Positions 34,527 to 43,542 of a stretch of DNA of 64,000 nucleotides are shown one piece after another. The stretch lies in contig NZ_CP058627.1 in the NCBI RefSeq assembly GCF_013403565.1, forward strand, positions 2,294,001 to 2,358,000, written 5' to 3'. The notes below the pieces were generated by a model. The model ran no database searches and had not been told where the DNA came from. It worked only from the letters and a program-made list of their open reading frames with translations. Position 1 is the stretch's first letter. The number at the start of each line of letters is the position of its first letter. Origin of the DNA: Chitinibacter bivalviorum. GTDB lineage: Bacteria; Pseudomonadota; Gammaproteobacteria; Burkholderiales; Chitinibacteraceae. Made by a program: the position numbers and the translations under genes.

Positions 34527-36386
34527 ATGCCTGTATATCGCTCCCGCACCACCACTCATGGCCGCAATATGGCCGGCGCCCGCGCTCTTTGGCGCGCAAC
34601 CGGCATGAAAGACGGTGATTTTGACAAGCCCATCATCGCCATCTGCAACTCATTTACGCAATTTGTACCCGGCCATGTCCACCTACAAAATCTTGGCCAA
34701 CTGGTTGCACGGGAAGTTGAAAAAGCTGGCGGTGTCGCCAAAGAATTCAACACCATCGCCGTTGACGATGGTATCGCCATGGGCCATGGCGGCATGTTGT
34801 ATTCATTACCAAGTCGCGACCTGATTGCCGACTCAGTTGAATACATGGTAAATGCGCATTGCGCTGATGCGATTGTCTGCATCTCAAACTGCGACAAAAT
34901 CACCCCTGGCATGCTGATGGCTTCTTTGCGCCTGAATATTCCGGTGATTTTTGTCTCTGGCGGCCCCATGGAAGCGGGCAAAGTCAATTGGCAAGGCGAA
35001 ACTCGTAAGCTCGACTTGGTTGATGCCATGGTGGAAGCGGCCAATCCGAACGTATCAGACGAAGAAGTGGCCGCCGTTGAGCGCAGCGCCTGCCCAACCT
35101 GTGGCTCATGCTCTGGTATGTTTACTGCCAACTCGATGAATTGCCTGACTGAAGCACTCGGCCTGTCATTACCTGGCAACGGCTCTTTGCTCGCCACGCA
35201 CGGCGATCGCAAACAATTGTTCCTGCAAGCGGGTCGTACCATCGTTGAGCTGGCCAAACGTTATTACGAGCAAGACGACGAATCGGTCTTGCCACGCAAT
35301 ATCGCCACCTTTGAAGCCTTTGAAAACGCCATCGCCCTCGACATCGCGATGGGCGGCTCAACCAATACCGTACTGCATTTACTCGCCGCCGCACACGAAG
35401 CCGGCGTTGATTTCAAAATGCAAGACATTGACCGCATGAGCCGCAAAGTGCCTTGCCTGTCCAAAGTTGCGCCCGCCACGCAGAAATACCACATGGAAGA
35501 CGTACACCGTGCAGGCGGCGTCATCGGTATTTTGGCCGAGCTTGACCGCGCCGGCTTAATTCACCGCGACGTACCCACCGTGCACGCCAAGACTCTGGGC
35601 GAAGGCTTGGATCAATGGGATATCGTTAAAAACTCGCCCGATAGCCTGGCCCACCTACTCTTCCGCGCAGCACCTGGCGGCGTAGCAACGACAATTGCCT
35701 TTAGCCAAAGCATGCGCTGGCCAGAGCTTGATCTTGACCGCGCTAATGGTTGCATCCGCAACAAAGAAAACGCCTATTCGCAAGACGGTGGCATTGCCGT
35801 CCTCTACGGCAACATCGCGGAACGCGGTTGTATCGTTAAAACCGCTGGCGTCGACGATTCAATTCTGAAGTTCACTGGCCGCGTACGTATTTTTGAAAGC
35901 CAAGACGATGCAGTTGCAGGCATTCTGGACGACCAGATTGTGGCAGGCGATGTGGTGTTGATCCGCTACGAAGGCCCGAAAGGCGGCCCAGGCATGCAAG
36001 AAATGCTCTACCCCACCTCTTACCTCAAATCAAAAGGTCTTGGTAAAGCTTGCGCGCTCCTCACCGACGGTCGCTTCTCAGGCGGCACATCGGGTCTTTC
36101 TATTGGCCACGTTTCACCCGAAGCCGCCGAAGGCGGTGCGATTGGCTTGGCACAGGAAGGCGACACACTGGAAATCGACATCCCTAACCGCACCATCAAT
36201 TTGCTCGTCAGCGACGAAGAACTCGCTGCACGCCGCATTGCGATGGACGCCAAAGGCAAAGACGCCTGGAAGCCCGTTGATCGTCAGCGCATCGTGAGCG
36301 CTGCGCTGCGTGCCTACGCTGCGATGACGACCAGCGCCGACACCGGCGCGGTGCGCGACGTATCTCAGGTAGAGCGCAAAGACTAA
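34527..36386 (+). CDS. ilvD: Dihydroxy-acid dehydratase
   Basis: A 619-residue enzyme of valine, leucine and isoleucine synthesis, dehydrating 2,3-dihydroxy acids to 2-keto acids. Iron-sulfur cysteines occur in [11 protein letters not shown] and [11 protein letters not shown], and GRFSGGTSG lies near the C-terminus. Length is normal. A TACAAT box at 34488-34493 could be its -10. It is a single gene ended by a terminator and is markedly richer in GC than the ribosomal genes. Confidence 0.98.
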   Translation: MPVYRSRTTTHGRNMAGARALWRATGMKDGDFDKPIIAICNSFTQFVPGHVHLQNLGQLVAREVEKAGGVAKEFNTIAVDDGIAMGHGGMLYSLPSRDLIADSVEYMVNAHCADAIVCISNCDKITPGMLMASLRLNIPVIFVSGGPMEAGKVNWQGETRKLDLVDAMVEAANPNVSDEEVAAVERSACPTCGSCSGMFTANSMNCLTEALGLSLPGNGSLLATHGDRKQLFLQAGRTIVELAKRYYEQDDESVLPRNIATFEAFENAIALDIAMGGSTNTVLHLLAAAHEAGVDFKMQDIDRMSRKVPCLSKVAPATQKYHMEDVHRAGGVIGILAELDRAGLIHRDVPTVHAKTLGEGLDQWDIVKNSPDSLAHLLFRAAPGGVATTIAFSQSMRWPELDLDRANGCIRNKENAYSQDGGIAVLYGNIAERGCIVKTAGVDDSILKFTGRVRIFESQDDAVAGILDDQIVAGDVVLIRYEGPKGGPGMQEMLYPTSYLKSKGLGKACALLTDGRFSGGTSGLSIGHVSPEAAEGGAIGLAQEGDTLEIDIPNRTINLLVSDEELAARRIAMDAKGKDAWKPVDRQRIVSAALRAYAAMTTSADTGAVRDVSQVERKD

Positions 36387-36411
36387 GGCTATTGATTAGC
36401 CAGCAAGCAAA

Positions 36412-36434
36412 AGCGGCCTACGGGCCGCTTTTTT
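36412..36434 (+). terminator. Intrinsic terminator of ilvD
   Basis: A 7-bp GC stem (agcggcc/ggccgct) followed by six or more T, 26 bases after the ilvD stop. Confidence 0.85.
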
Positions 36435-36526
36435 ATTACAAGGGGTATAGGCTTGAAAACAATATCAAGCATAGCCTTGCACACAATACCCATCTACACC
36501 CATTGCTATTCTACAAATTACAGGCA

Positions 36527-36552
36527 ATAAAAAACCCAGCCTAAGCTGGGTT
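36527..36552 (-). terminator. Intrinsic terminator of the cold-shock gene
   Basis: An 8-bp stem (aacccagc/gctgggtt) followed on the minus strand by a T run, 25 bases after the csp stop. Confidence 0.85.
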
Positions 36553-36576
36553 CTGAGCATCAGAGTCTGTAGTAAA

Positions 36577-36780
36577 TTACAGAGGCTGAATGTTTGAAGC
36601 TTGTTGGCCTTTAGGGCCGTTAGTCACTTCAAAGCTAACTTTCTGGCCTTCTTGCAGTGATTTGAAACCGCTAGAAGTGATTGCTGAGAAGTGGGCAAAC
36701 AAGTCTTCGCCACCTTGATCAGGAGTAATGAAACCGAAGCCTTTTGCATCGTTGAACCACTTAACTGTACCAGTTGCCAT
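36577..36780 (-). CDS. Cold-shock family protein (CspA-like)
   Basis: A 67-residue single cold-shock domain beginning [18 protein letters not shown], with RNP1 (KGFGFI) and RNP2 (DLFAHF). Such proteins bind single-stranded RNA and melt structure. The 5' region is AT-rich and long, as for cold-inducible csp genes. The exact paralogue cannot be told. Confidence 0.96.
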   Translation of the reverse strand: MATGTVKWFNDAKGFGFITPDQGGEDLFAHFSAITSSGFKSLQEGQKVSFEVTNGPKGQQASNIQPL

Positions 36781-37130
36781 CTTTAATTTACCTTAAACTA
36801 TAAAATTGAGCAGTCGCTCAAGAACTACATCATACACAAGTATGCTAATAAAAAGTGGCAAATATGCACACCGTCGGCCATTTAAATCGTAAAAGCAGCC
36901 AAAACCCTAATAAACATTGGCTTTTCGAAAAATAATAAAACGCTGAACGGTTGTTTTCTGCGTAAAAAGCTAGAAAAAAAGCGGAAAACCACAAAATTAA
37001 ATCAGCAAAAATGTCATTCTGAACGCCAAAAAATTGTCATTTCGGAGAAAGAAATGCAATTCGTCGGCTAAATTTCACTTCGCAATCTTGTTGCCGATAA
37101 GTAGCTCAGCACGTAGCCGAGGCAATGATC
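36781..37130. other. AT-rich region between csp and a divergent gene
   Basis: This 350-bp stretch holds no convincing gene. It should contain the csp promoter and leader on the minus strand; a TATGAT box lies about 50 bases before csp beside an inverted repeat catac/gtatg, but no good -35 is at the right distance. GAGG at 37119-37122 is the ribosome site of the next plus-strand gene. Confidence 0.5.
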
Positions 37131-37826
37131 ATGACAACCATCCCCAGCAGCAGCCTTAACACCAATGTATTCACGCCAGCGCCAAGCAATGCCCCGCCGA
37201 TGATTGCTGCCAAGCGAGATGCAATTAGCGCAGCCGAACCTCGTGCCATAGAAAAGCGCGTGGCCCAGCTGCAAAAAGATACCCTGCAGATGGCGCAAGA
37301 TTTTTTAGGTCAATTTGCGAATCAACTGTTTGGCGATGCAGCCAAAGGGATGCAGGTCAGCCTTGATCAGATTGAGCTCTCAAGTAGCAGCGAAGCCGCC
37401 ATGTGCTTATCGCATAGTCAAAACGGCGTGAGCGACACCCGTAGCGCGGCTTTTAGCCTCAAGGACAGCAGTAGCTTCACTGGGCACGGCACCATGACCA
37501 CTGCAGATGGCCGGCAATTTGAATTTGAACTCACGGTCAATTATGAGTCGCTACAAGAAGCAAGGTATACACAGCAAAGCAATATCAGCCAAAGCACCAA
37601 CAGCAATACCCCAAAAAATATTGCTTATAACGGGACTGGCGATGAGTTACTCAGCAACATCAGCGCCGAACCTGTTGCACTTTCCTTCCAAGCCAAACAG
37701 CAAGGCGAACAAGACAATCAGAGCATAGGCGGCAATATGATATTGAAACTACTCAAACTCGCCGGTGGCGATCGCTACTACGACTGGTTTGGTGCGCAGG
37801 CCGGTAAAGTGGATCAGCAAGCCTGA
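37131..37826 (+). CDS. Hypothetical protein, 231 residues
   Basis: I do not recognise this gene. The second of two close ATGs is chosen because GAGG lies eight bases before it. The N-terminus is low complexity (Ser, Pro, Asn, Ala), followed by a likely helix (about 42-70, AIEKRVAQLQKDTLQMAQDF) and a beta-like block FTGHGTMTTADGRQFEFEL at about 122-140. The rest is polar, Gln/Asn/Ser rich. No signal peptide or membrane segment is seen. It is monocistronic with its own terminator. Confidence 0.75.
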   Translation: MTTIPSSSLNTNVFTPAPSNAPPMIAAKRDAISAAEPRAIEKRVAQLQKDTLQMAQDFLGQFANQLFGDAAKGMQVSLDQIELSSSSEAAMCLSHSQNGVSDTRSAAFSLKDSSSFTGHGTMTTADGRQFEFELTVNYESLQEARYTQQSNISQSTNSNTPKNIAYNGTGDELLSNISAEPVALSFQAKQQGEQDNQSIGGNMILKLLKLAGGDRYYDWFGAQAGKVDQQA

Positions 37827-37836
37827 GTGCAGACAA

Positions 37837-37863
37837 AAAAGCCATCCGCTGCGGATGGCTTTT
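37837..37863. terminator. Bidirectional terminator
   Basis: The inverted repeat aaaagccatccgc/gcggatggctttt lies between convergent genes and ends in A or T runs on both sides, serving the hypothetical gene and the folE-BLUF operon. Confidence 0.85.
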
Positions 37864-37885
37864 GATACGTTCAAGCGAGGACTCT

Positions 37886-38305
37886 TTATTTACTAATCGC
37901 CGCAGTCGCGATTAAATCATCAAGCAAGCGCATCACCGTCGAACCACTCATCTCAAAAGGATTAAACTCTGCACGCGCGGAATACTTCAGCAGCACACAG
38001 GCGTTGACCTTCGATAAATTCACCTGCCCCATCGTCCAGCCCGAAAAGTGCCGCTCAACGATTTCTTCAAAATGCAGCAGCTCTACTTTTTCATGCCGTG
38101 GGTCACGCACAATTACGTTATACAGCGACGACACGGCAGATCGACTACCTTCCAGCACTTGCACAAACATCCCGCCGCTGTAACACAACACGCCCGTCAC
38201 GCCAATTGCGGGGTTATTTTGTCGCGAACTGCGCAAAATAGCGTCCAACAACTCAGCATTTACATCCCCAGCGGCACGGCTGGCGTAAATCAAGCGAACA
38301 AGCAT
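37886..38305 (-). CDS. BLUF-domain blue-light photoreceptor
   Basis: A 139-residue stand-alone BLUF protein that binds FAD and senses blue light. Y7, N31, Q49, W90 and M92 match AppA Y21, N45, Q63, W104 and M106 with identical spacing, so photochemistry should be intact. About 45 residues follow the domain and could form the C-terminal helices of short PixD-like BLUF proteins; there is no output domain, so it presumably acts by protein contacts. It begins 11 bp after folE with GAGG six bases upstream. Confidence 0.93.
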   Translation of the reverse strand: MLVRLIYASRAAGDVNAELLDAILRSSRQNNPAIGVTGVLCYSGGMFVQVLEGSRSAVSSLYNVIVRDPRHEKVELLHFEEIVERHFSGWTMGQVNLSKVNACVLLKYSARAEFNPFEMSGSTVMRLLDDLIATAAISK

Positions 38306-38316
38306 GTCTGACCTCT

Positions 38317-39024
38317 TTAGCGTTTATTGTTAATCAGTGACAAAAACTCAAGCCGTAAATGCGTGTCTTTCAGGAAGATGCCACGCATCACACTATTAAT
38401 CATCTTGGAATCCGAATCTTTGACGCCGCGCCAATGCATGCAGAAATGATCCGCTTCCATCACAATCGCCAAACCATCTGGATTGACTTTGCTTTGCAGC
38501 AAATCGGCCATTTGCGTCACGGCTTCTTCCTGAATTTGTGGGCGTGACATCACCCATTCAGCCAAGCGCGCATATTTTGACAGGCCAATCAAGTTGGAAT
38601 GTTGATTTGGCAGAATACCAATCCACAATTTACCAATAATCGGGCAGAAGTGATGTGAACACGCGCTACGCACGGTAATCGGCCCCACAATCATCAATTC
38701 ATTCAGATGCTCAACATTGGGAAACTCGGTAACCGGCGGCTGCGCCACATATCGACCACGAAATACTTCATTCAGATACATCTTGGCCACGCGACGCGCG
38801 GTATCTTGCGTGTTGTGATCGTTTTCAGTATCGATCACCAGACTTTGCAGCACACCCACCATTTTTTCTTGCACTTCATCGAGCAATTCGGCCATTTCGC
38901 CGTCTTCGATAAAGTCAGCAATATTATCGTTGGCATGGAAACGACGTTGCGCCTGATGCAGACGATAACGGATACGCTGCGAAACGGGGGTGGTCGTAGG
39001 AACTTTAGAATCAGACTGACTCAC
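38317..39024 (-). CDS. folE: GTP cyclohydrolase I
   Basis: A 235-residue type I enzyme converting GTP to dihydroneopterin triphosphate, the first step to folate and other pterins. Zinc ligands are C122, H125 and C195 (SACSHHFC, HFCMHWRG). The first 35 residues or so are variable and absent from short homologues. The start is GTG behind AGGA. It forms an operon with the BLUF gene downstream. Confidence 0.96.
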   Translation of the reverse strand: MSQSDSKVPTTTPVSQRIRYRLHQAQRRFHANDNIADFIEDGEMAELLDEVQEKMVGVLQSLVIDTENDHNTQDTARRVAKMYLNEVFRGRYVAQPPVTEFPNVEHLNELMIVGPITVRSACSHHFCPIIGKLWIGILPNQHSNLIGLSKYARLAEWVMSRPQIQEEAVTQMADLLQSKVNPDGLAIVMEADHFCMHWRGVKDSDSKMINSVMRGIFLKDTHLRLEFLSLINNKR

Positions 39025-39170
39025 GATTTAATCCTTGGTTTAACACGCGGCAAATGGTGCACGCCTCGATGATCAAGGCTGGGTGCAAAGCAAAACGGCT
39101 ACTCATCAGTAGCGTATCACAAACTGCACACCTTGCTACGTCAAAATCACCGCCATAAATTGCGGGCAAT

Positions 39171-39200
39171 AAAAAAGCCCGCTCGATTGAGCGGGCTTTT
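39171..39200 (-). terminator. Terminator of tRNA-Phe
   Basis: A perfect 9-bp stem (agcccgctc/gagcgggct) with a T run on the minus strand, starting about ten bases after the tRNA. Confidence 0.85.
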
Positions 39201-39208
39201 AAATTCTG

Positions 39209-39284
39209 TGGTGGCCAATCGCGGAATCGAACCACGGACACGCGGATTTTCAATCCGCTGCTCTACCAACTGAGCTAATTGGCC
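39209..39284 (-). tRNA. tRNA-Phe (GAA)
   Basis: A 76-nt cloverleaf with acceptor GGCCAAT/ATTGGCC, anticodon GAA and encoded CCA. It is monocistronic, with its own promoter and terminator. Confidence 0.98.
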
Positions 39285-39319
39285 ACTTTTCTCACCGACG
39301 TCGGCCAGCGAGAAGCGGA

Positions 39320-39348
39320 ATTAAACACCAGCACGCGCGCCGCGTCAA
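39320..39348 (-). promoter_or_regulatory. Predicted tRNA-Phe promoter
   Basis: On the minus strand TTGACG (39343-39348) and TTTAAT (39320-39325) are 17 bases apart, with a very GC-rich spacer. Each box matches five of six consensus bases. Confidence 0.75.
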
Positions 39349-39483
39349 ACCTTTCTTAGGTTTATTGGGCGGTAAAAATGGATTATTCATATAGATTACT
39401 GTTTTTATTCAGATAATATCTGCGAACATTTTGGGCGAGACGGTGTCAAACTCAGCGAAATTAAATTATCCTCGCGAGAAAAC

Positions 39484-39963
39484 ATGGATGCAATTTGGTG
39501 GGTATTGAGTATTGGCCTGATGTTACTGGGTATTGCGGGGATTATTTTACCCCTCCTGCCCTCCATGCCACTGGTGTTTGCCGGTATGTTGATTTTGGCC
39601 TGGCAGCAAGATTTTCAAACGGTCAGTGTCTATACCGTTATCGCGCTGGGTGTCATGGCCATTATCGCCAGTTTGCTCGACTATCTTGCGGGCGCACTGG
39701 GGGCCAAGGCAGCGGGCGCCAGCAAACAGGCGGTTTGGGGCGCGACTGCAGGCGCATTGCTCGGGATTTTGGCGGGGCCATTCGGCTTGATTTTCGGGCC
39801 TTTGATTGGCGCGGCGACAGGGGAATTTTATGCGAGCCGCCAGCTCTGGCAATCGGGTAAGGTCGGGCTGGCAAGCTGGATCGGCATGATCCTCGGGGCG
39901 ATCGCCAAGATTGCCATTGTCTTTGCGATGCTCGGTGTGTTCTGGTTGGCGTATTGGATTTAA
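39484..39963 (+). CDS. DUF456 family membrane protein
   Basis: A 159-residue very hydrophobic protein with about four membrane segments and the glycine-rich GPFGLIFGPLIGAATGEFYASR motif characteristic of DUF456 proteins. Function is unknown. It is a single gene convergent with corA, separated by a 49-bp inverted repeat. Confidence 0.85.
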   Translation: MDAIWWVLSIGLMLLGIAGIILPLLPSMPLVFAGMLILAWQQDFQTVSVYTVIALGVMAIIASLLDYLAGALGAKAAGASKQAVWGATAGALLGILAGPFGLIFGPLIGAATGEFYASRQLWQSGKVGLASWIGMILGAIAKIAIVFAMLGVFWLAYWI

Positions 39964-39970
39964 ATTCAAA

Positions 39971-40019
39971 GGGTATATTCAGCAAGATAAATCAAATAAA
40001 TATCTTGCTGCACATACCC
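39971..40019. terminator. Long inverted repeat between DUF456 gene and corA
   Basis: A 19-bp arm pair with two mismatches and an 11-nt AT loop fills the 56-bp gap between convergent genes and touches the corA stop codon. There is no T run, so termination would be non-canonical; it may be an mRNA 3' end structure for both genes. Confidence 0.6.
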
Positions 40020-41132
40020 CTACTCGATCCAGCGCCTCGACCAGAAATACAAACCCAGACCCGAACCCAATAACCCCATCAGCGCCAGCACAATAAAGTA
40101 GCCATATTGCCAGTGTAGCTCGGGCATGTTGTCAAAGTTCATGCCGTAGATCCCTGCGATCAAGGTCAGCGGACTAAAGATAATCGTAAACACGGTCAGC
40201 GTACGCATTTGCGTATTCATGTTTTGCGATTGCAGCGAAAGGTAAATATCCTGCAACCCCGAGACGACATCACGCAATGCCTCGACACTCTCGATCAATT
40301 GCACAGTGTGGTCGTACACATCGCGTAGATAGAGCTGCGTTTCATCTTTGAAAAAATCGGCATCATCACGCTGCAAAATATTAATCACCTCTCGCAGCGG
40401 CCAAAGACCGCGCTTTAAGGCCTGCATTGAGCGCCGCAAATATTGCACTTCCTGCATCTGTTGTGGGTCCAGCGACTCGATGATTTCGTCTTCCAGATTA
40501 TCCACGCGCTCACCGACTTGCTCGAGCACGGCAAAGTAGCGATCAACGACTTTATCCAGCAGCGCATAGACGAGGTAATCGGTGCCAAACTTGCGCAATT
40601 GCGATTCACCATTGCGCAGAGATTCACGGATCGCTTCAAACGTGCCAGTTGGTTTTTCCTGAAACGTCAGTAGGAAGTTATGCCCCACCACCAAACTGAT
40701 TTGCTCGGAATCGACCACGCCGTCGTCGTCGAGCTTCATCAGGCGAGCGGTAATAAACAAATAGCCGGGATAGGTTTCAACCTTGGGGCGCTGCTGTGTA
40801 TTAAGGATGTCTTCGAGCACCAATGGGTGCAAACGAAAACGTCGCCCAATCAATTTCAGCAACTCGGTATCACCTAGACCATGCAAATTGAGCCAGTAGT
40901 TGCCAAAGGTCGGCTTAAATTCGCGACCTTGCTCCAGAGCGGTAAATTTAGTCTCGATAAATTCGCCAGAATTGGCGCCAAACTCAATCAGCGTGGCCAA
41001 GGTCGGCGCCGCTTCGTGCGCGCCTACGTATTGCAAAAATCCAGGTGCGGCACCCGCTTTGCTGGCCTTTAGATGCGCTTTTACGCGGCGGGGATGGTCT
41101 GTACTGCGAGCGTCACGCCGACGTTTTGCCAT
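40020..41132 (-). CDS. corA: Magnesium/cobalt transporter CorA
   Basis: A 370-residue CorA: a large cytoplasmic domain followed by two C-terminal membrane helices, with the GMN selectivity motif at 330-332. The N-terminus is basic (MAKRRRDARSTDH). AGGAA eight bases upstream supports the start even though the first 52 bases lie inside ppx in another frame. Confidence 0.93.
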   Translation of the reverse strand: MAKRRRDARSTDHPRRVKAHLKASKAGAAPGFLQYVGAHEAAPTLATLIEFGANSGEFIETKFTALEQGREFKPTFGNYWLNLHGLGDTELLKLIGRRFRLHPLVLEDILNTQQRPKVETYPGYLFITARLMKLDDDGVVDSEQISLVVGHNFLLTFQEKPTGTFEAIRESLRNGESQLRKFGTDYLVYALLDKVVDRYFAVLEQVGERVDNLEDEIIESLDPQQMQEVQYLRRSMQALKRGLWPLREVINILQRDDADFFKDETQLYLRDVYDHTVQLIESVEALRDVVSGLQDIYLSLQSQNMNTQMRTLTVFTIIFSPLTLIAGIYGMNFDNMPELHWQYGYFIVLALMGLLGSGLGLYFWSRRWIE

Positions 41133-42574
41133 GCCGTGATTTCCTCATTTAAAGCAAATGCAGTCAGCGGGTGCGACGCCAGCCACTGCTCGTCTATCGT
41201 CAATAAATAACCTTCATGGTGATGTACCAAGTCACACCAAGGCGGCGTTTCATCGAGCCGCGCCCGATAAAACAGCACCGCCAGACGCAGGGCCAAGATC
41301 GCATCCCACTCGGCATCATTGATGACATCAGCATCCAGCTTGGTCAGGCTACCGGCGTGCGCCAAGACCAGACGCGAGAGCCAAACTTGTTCGCGACGTG
41401 AAAAACCCGGCATATCGGCGTGCTGCAAGATGTAGGCCGAATGTTTGTGATAACTCGAATGCGCGATCGAGCGCCCCACTTCGTGCAAACTGGCCGCCAT
41501 ATTCAGGTGCCGCACCAGCACGGCATCTTCTGGCGCAGCTTCACCGCGCAGGCTTTCAAACAATTGCTCAGTCATCGCCATCACGCGATTGGCTTGCAGG
41601 CCATCCACATGGTATCGGCGCTGGAAAAAATCAACGGTGCGATCACGCACATCGTATTGCGTTTGACGCTGCATCAAGTCGTACAGCACGCCATCGCGCA
41701 GCGCGCCGTAGGTGATATTCATCCGCTCGATCCCGAGCATATCAAACGCCGCCTGCATAATGGCAAAGCCGCCCGCCAAGACTGGGCGTCTGTCATCACG
41801 CAAGCCATTGAGTGAAATCTTATCGATATGCCCCGCTTGTAGCATGATTTCGCGCAAGGCAGCCATGCCGCCTCGGGTGATACCCAGGGGGGATAAGTCG
41901 TTCAACTCCAATATATCCGCCAGCGAGCGGGCAGTACCCGACGTACCGATCGCCCGTTGCCATTCGCTGGTATGAAAATCAGGCACTAGCGGCAAGAAAG
42001 CGCCGCGCGCAGCCAACTCGGCTGTTTCGAGTCGTTCGCGCGTGATAATACCGTCGGGGAAGTAACGCATACTCCAGCCAACGCAGCCGAGCTGAATACT
42101 TTCGGTGCGAAACGAGCGGTATTGGCTACCGATAATCAGCTCCGTCGAGCCTCCGCCAATATCGACGACCAGACGCCGTTCGCGCGTACTGGGCAAGCTA
42201 TGCGCCGCACCAATATAAATCAGCCTAGCCTCTTCGCGGCCAGCAATAATCTCAATGGGAAAACCTAGCGCAGCTTCGGCAGCCGGTAAAAATTGGGCTG
42301 AATTGCGCGCAATACGAAATGTATTGGTCGCCACGGCGCGAACACACTGCGGCGGCAAGCCAGCTAAACGCTCGCCAAAACGCGATAAAGCGGTAATCAG
42401 CTCATCGATGGCCTCTTGGCTTAAGCAGCCGCTGGCATCAAGGCCAGCGCCAAGACGAACCGTTTCTTTGAGTGAATCCAAGGGAAATAGCGAGCCTTCC
42501 ACCACCCGCGCAACTTGCAGGCGAAAACTATTCGAGCCCAGATCAACGGCGGCGATCACCGAGTTATCGCTCAT
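41081..42574 (-). CDS. ppx: Exopolyphosphatase (Ppx/GppA family)
   Basis: A 497-residue enzyme that removes terminal phosphate from polyphosphate or pppGpp. The ASKHA fold shows AAVDLGSNSFRLQ near the N-terminus and VVDIGGGSTELI at about 130-141; the C-terminal HD-like region has LHEVGRSIAHSSYHKHSAYIL. The start at MSDNSV is chosen over an upstream TTG region. The 3' end overlaps corA. Distinguishing Ppx from GppA needs a phylogeny. Confidence 0.93.
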   Translation of the reverse strand: MSDNSVIAAVDLGSNSFRLQVARVVEGSLFPLDSLKETVRLGAGLDASGCLSQEAIDELITALSRFGERLAGLPPQCVRAVATNTFRIARNSAQFLPAAEAALGFPIEIIAGREEARLIYIGAAHSLPSTRERRLVVDIGGGSTELIIGSQYRSFRTESIQLGCVGWSMRYFPDGIITRERLETAELAARGAFLPLVPDFHTSEWQRAIGTSGTARSLADILELNDLSPLGITRGGMAALREIMLQAGHIDKISLNGLRDDRRPVLAGGFAIMQAAFDMLGIERMNITYGALRDGVLYDLMQRQTQYDVRDRTVDFFQRRYHVDGLQANRVMAMTEQLFESLRGEAAPEDAVLVRHLNMAASLHEVGRSIAHSSYHKHSAYILQHADMPGFSRREQVWLSRLVLAHAGSLTKLDADVINDAEWDAILALRLAVLFYRARLDETPPWCDLVHHHEGYLLTIDEQWLASHPLTAFALNEEITAWQNVGVTLAVQTIPAA

Positions 42575-42663
42575 TTTTTTGGAAAACTCCCTGAATTTCA
42601 GTCCAGATTGAATTTCTATGCATGGTGCCGTCAATTTACCGTAATCGACGAAAAAATAATATG

Positions 42664-42695
42664 AAAAAAGGGGCGAAACAACTCGCCCCTTTTTT
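42664..42695. terminator. Bidirectional terminator between phoU and ppx
   Basis: aaaaaggggcga pairs with tcgccccttttt, giving A and T runs on each side, 23 bases after phoU. It makes ppx-corA a separate transcript. Confidence 0.85.
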
Positions 42696-42717
42696 GCTTG
42701 ACAGAGATTAATTGCGC

Positions 42718-43419
42718 TTATGACTTGGCAATTGAATCAACTTCTTCCTGGGTTTTATGGCGTACGTCTTGGCCTTTGACCAGATACACGACGTGCTCAG
42801 CCACATTCACCGCCAAATCGCCAATGCGCTCGATCGCTTTGGCAATCCACAGAATATCCATCGTCAAGGTGATAGAACGTGGGTCTTCCATCATCACGGT
42901 GATCAATTGACGTTGCAGACCACGGTATTCTTGATCCAGCTGGCTGTCTGAGCGTTTCACTTCAGAGGCGGTGGCCGAATCGAGGCGTGCAAATGAGTCG
43001 AGCGCACGCGCCAACATATCCAAGGCCAAATTGGCGATGTGATTTAATTCTTGGAAATTAGGCACTTGCAATTTGCCCGCGTCGAAAATGTTTTTCGCGC
43101 GCGTGCAGATTTTGTGCGCTTTATCGCCAATGCGTTCCAGATCTTCCACTGACTTAATCACGGTCATCACCAGACGCAAATCCGATGCCGCAGGCTGGCG
43201 GCGCGCGATCATGTGCACACACATATCATCGAGCTGAACGTGCATGTCATTGACTTTCTGTTCTTGCTCAATCACTTGATTGATGATCGACAGATCGCCA
43301 GTCGCCAAAGCCTTCATCGACAATCGTACTTGCTCTTCGACCAGACCGGCCATACCCAAAACTTGCGAACGAATCGCATCAAGGTCAGCGTCAAATTGTT
43401 TTGAAATATGTTCGGCCAT
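42718..43419 (-). CDS. phoU: Phosphate signalling protein PhoU
   Basis: A 233-residue all-helical PhoU with two three-helix repeats; DLRLVMTVIKSVEDLERIGD and WIAKAIERIGDLAVNVAEHVVY carry the metal-binding acidic motifs. It restrains PhoR/PstB signalling. The ATG is preferred to a TTG two codons upstream. No pst genes adjoin it, but ppx downstream links it to phosphate storage. Confidence 0.95.
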   Translation of the reverse strand: MAEHISKQFDADLDAIRSQVLGMAGLVEEQVRLSMKALATGDLSIINQVIEQEQKVNDMHVQLDDMCVHMIARRQPAASDLRLVMTVIKSVEDLERIGDKAHKICTRAKNIFDAGKLQVPNFQELNHIANLALDMLARALDSFARLDSATASEVKRSDSQLDQEYRGLQRQLITVMMEDPRSITLTMDILWIAKAIERIGDLAVNVAEHVVYLVKGQDVRHKTQEEVDSIAKS

Positions 43420-43486
43420 GCGCAATTACTCCAGTGTATTTAATCAACGCACCTTAGCAGTACATTATTACCGCAATGTTTCATCT

Positions 43487-43515
43487 CGGTGCAAAGGGGT
43501 GCTATCTTTGCACCG
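43487..43515 (-). repeat. Inverted repeat between rpiA and phoU
   Basis: A perfect 10-bp stem (cggtgcaaag/ctttgcaccg) with a 9-nt loop, without a T run. It may terminate or stabilise rpiA mRNA, or be an operator for phoU. Confidence 0.45.
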
Positions 43516-43542
43516 CAGGGCGCTATTGTAGAGCCAGATCGC

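Noticed and set aside
39011..39253. 80-codon frame between folE and tRNA-Phe with several cysteines
   Set aside because: It runs through the tRNA-Phe terminator and tRNA 3' end, overlaps the folE start and has no ribosome site; the cysteines are likely chance.
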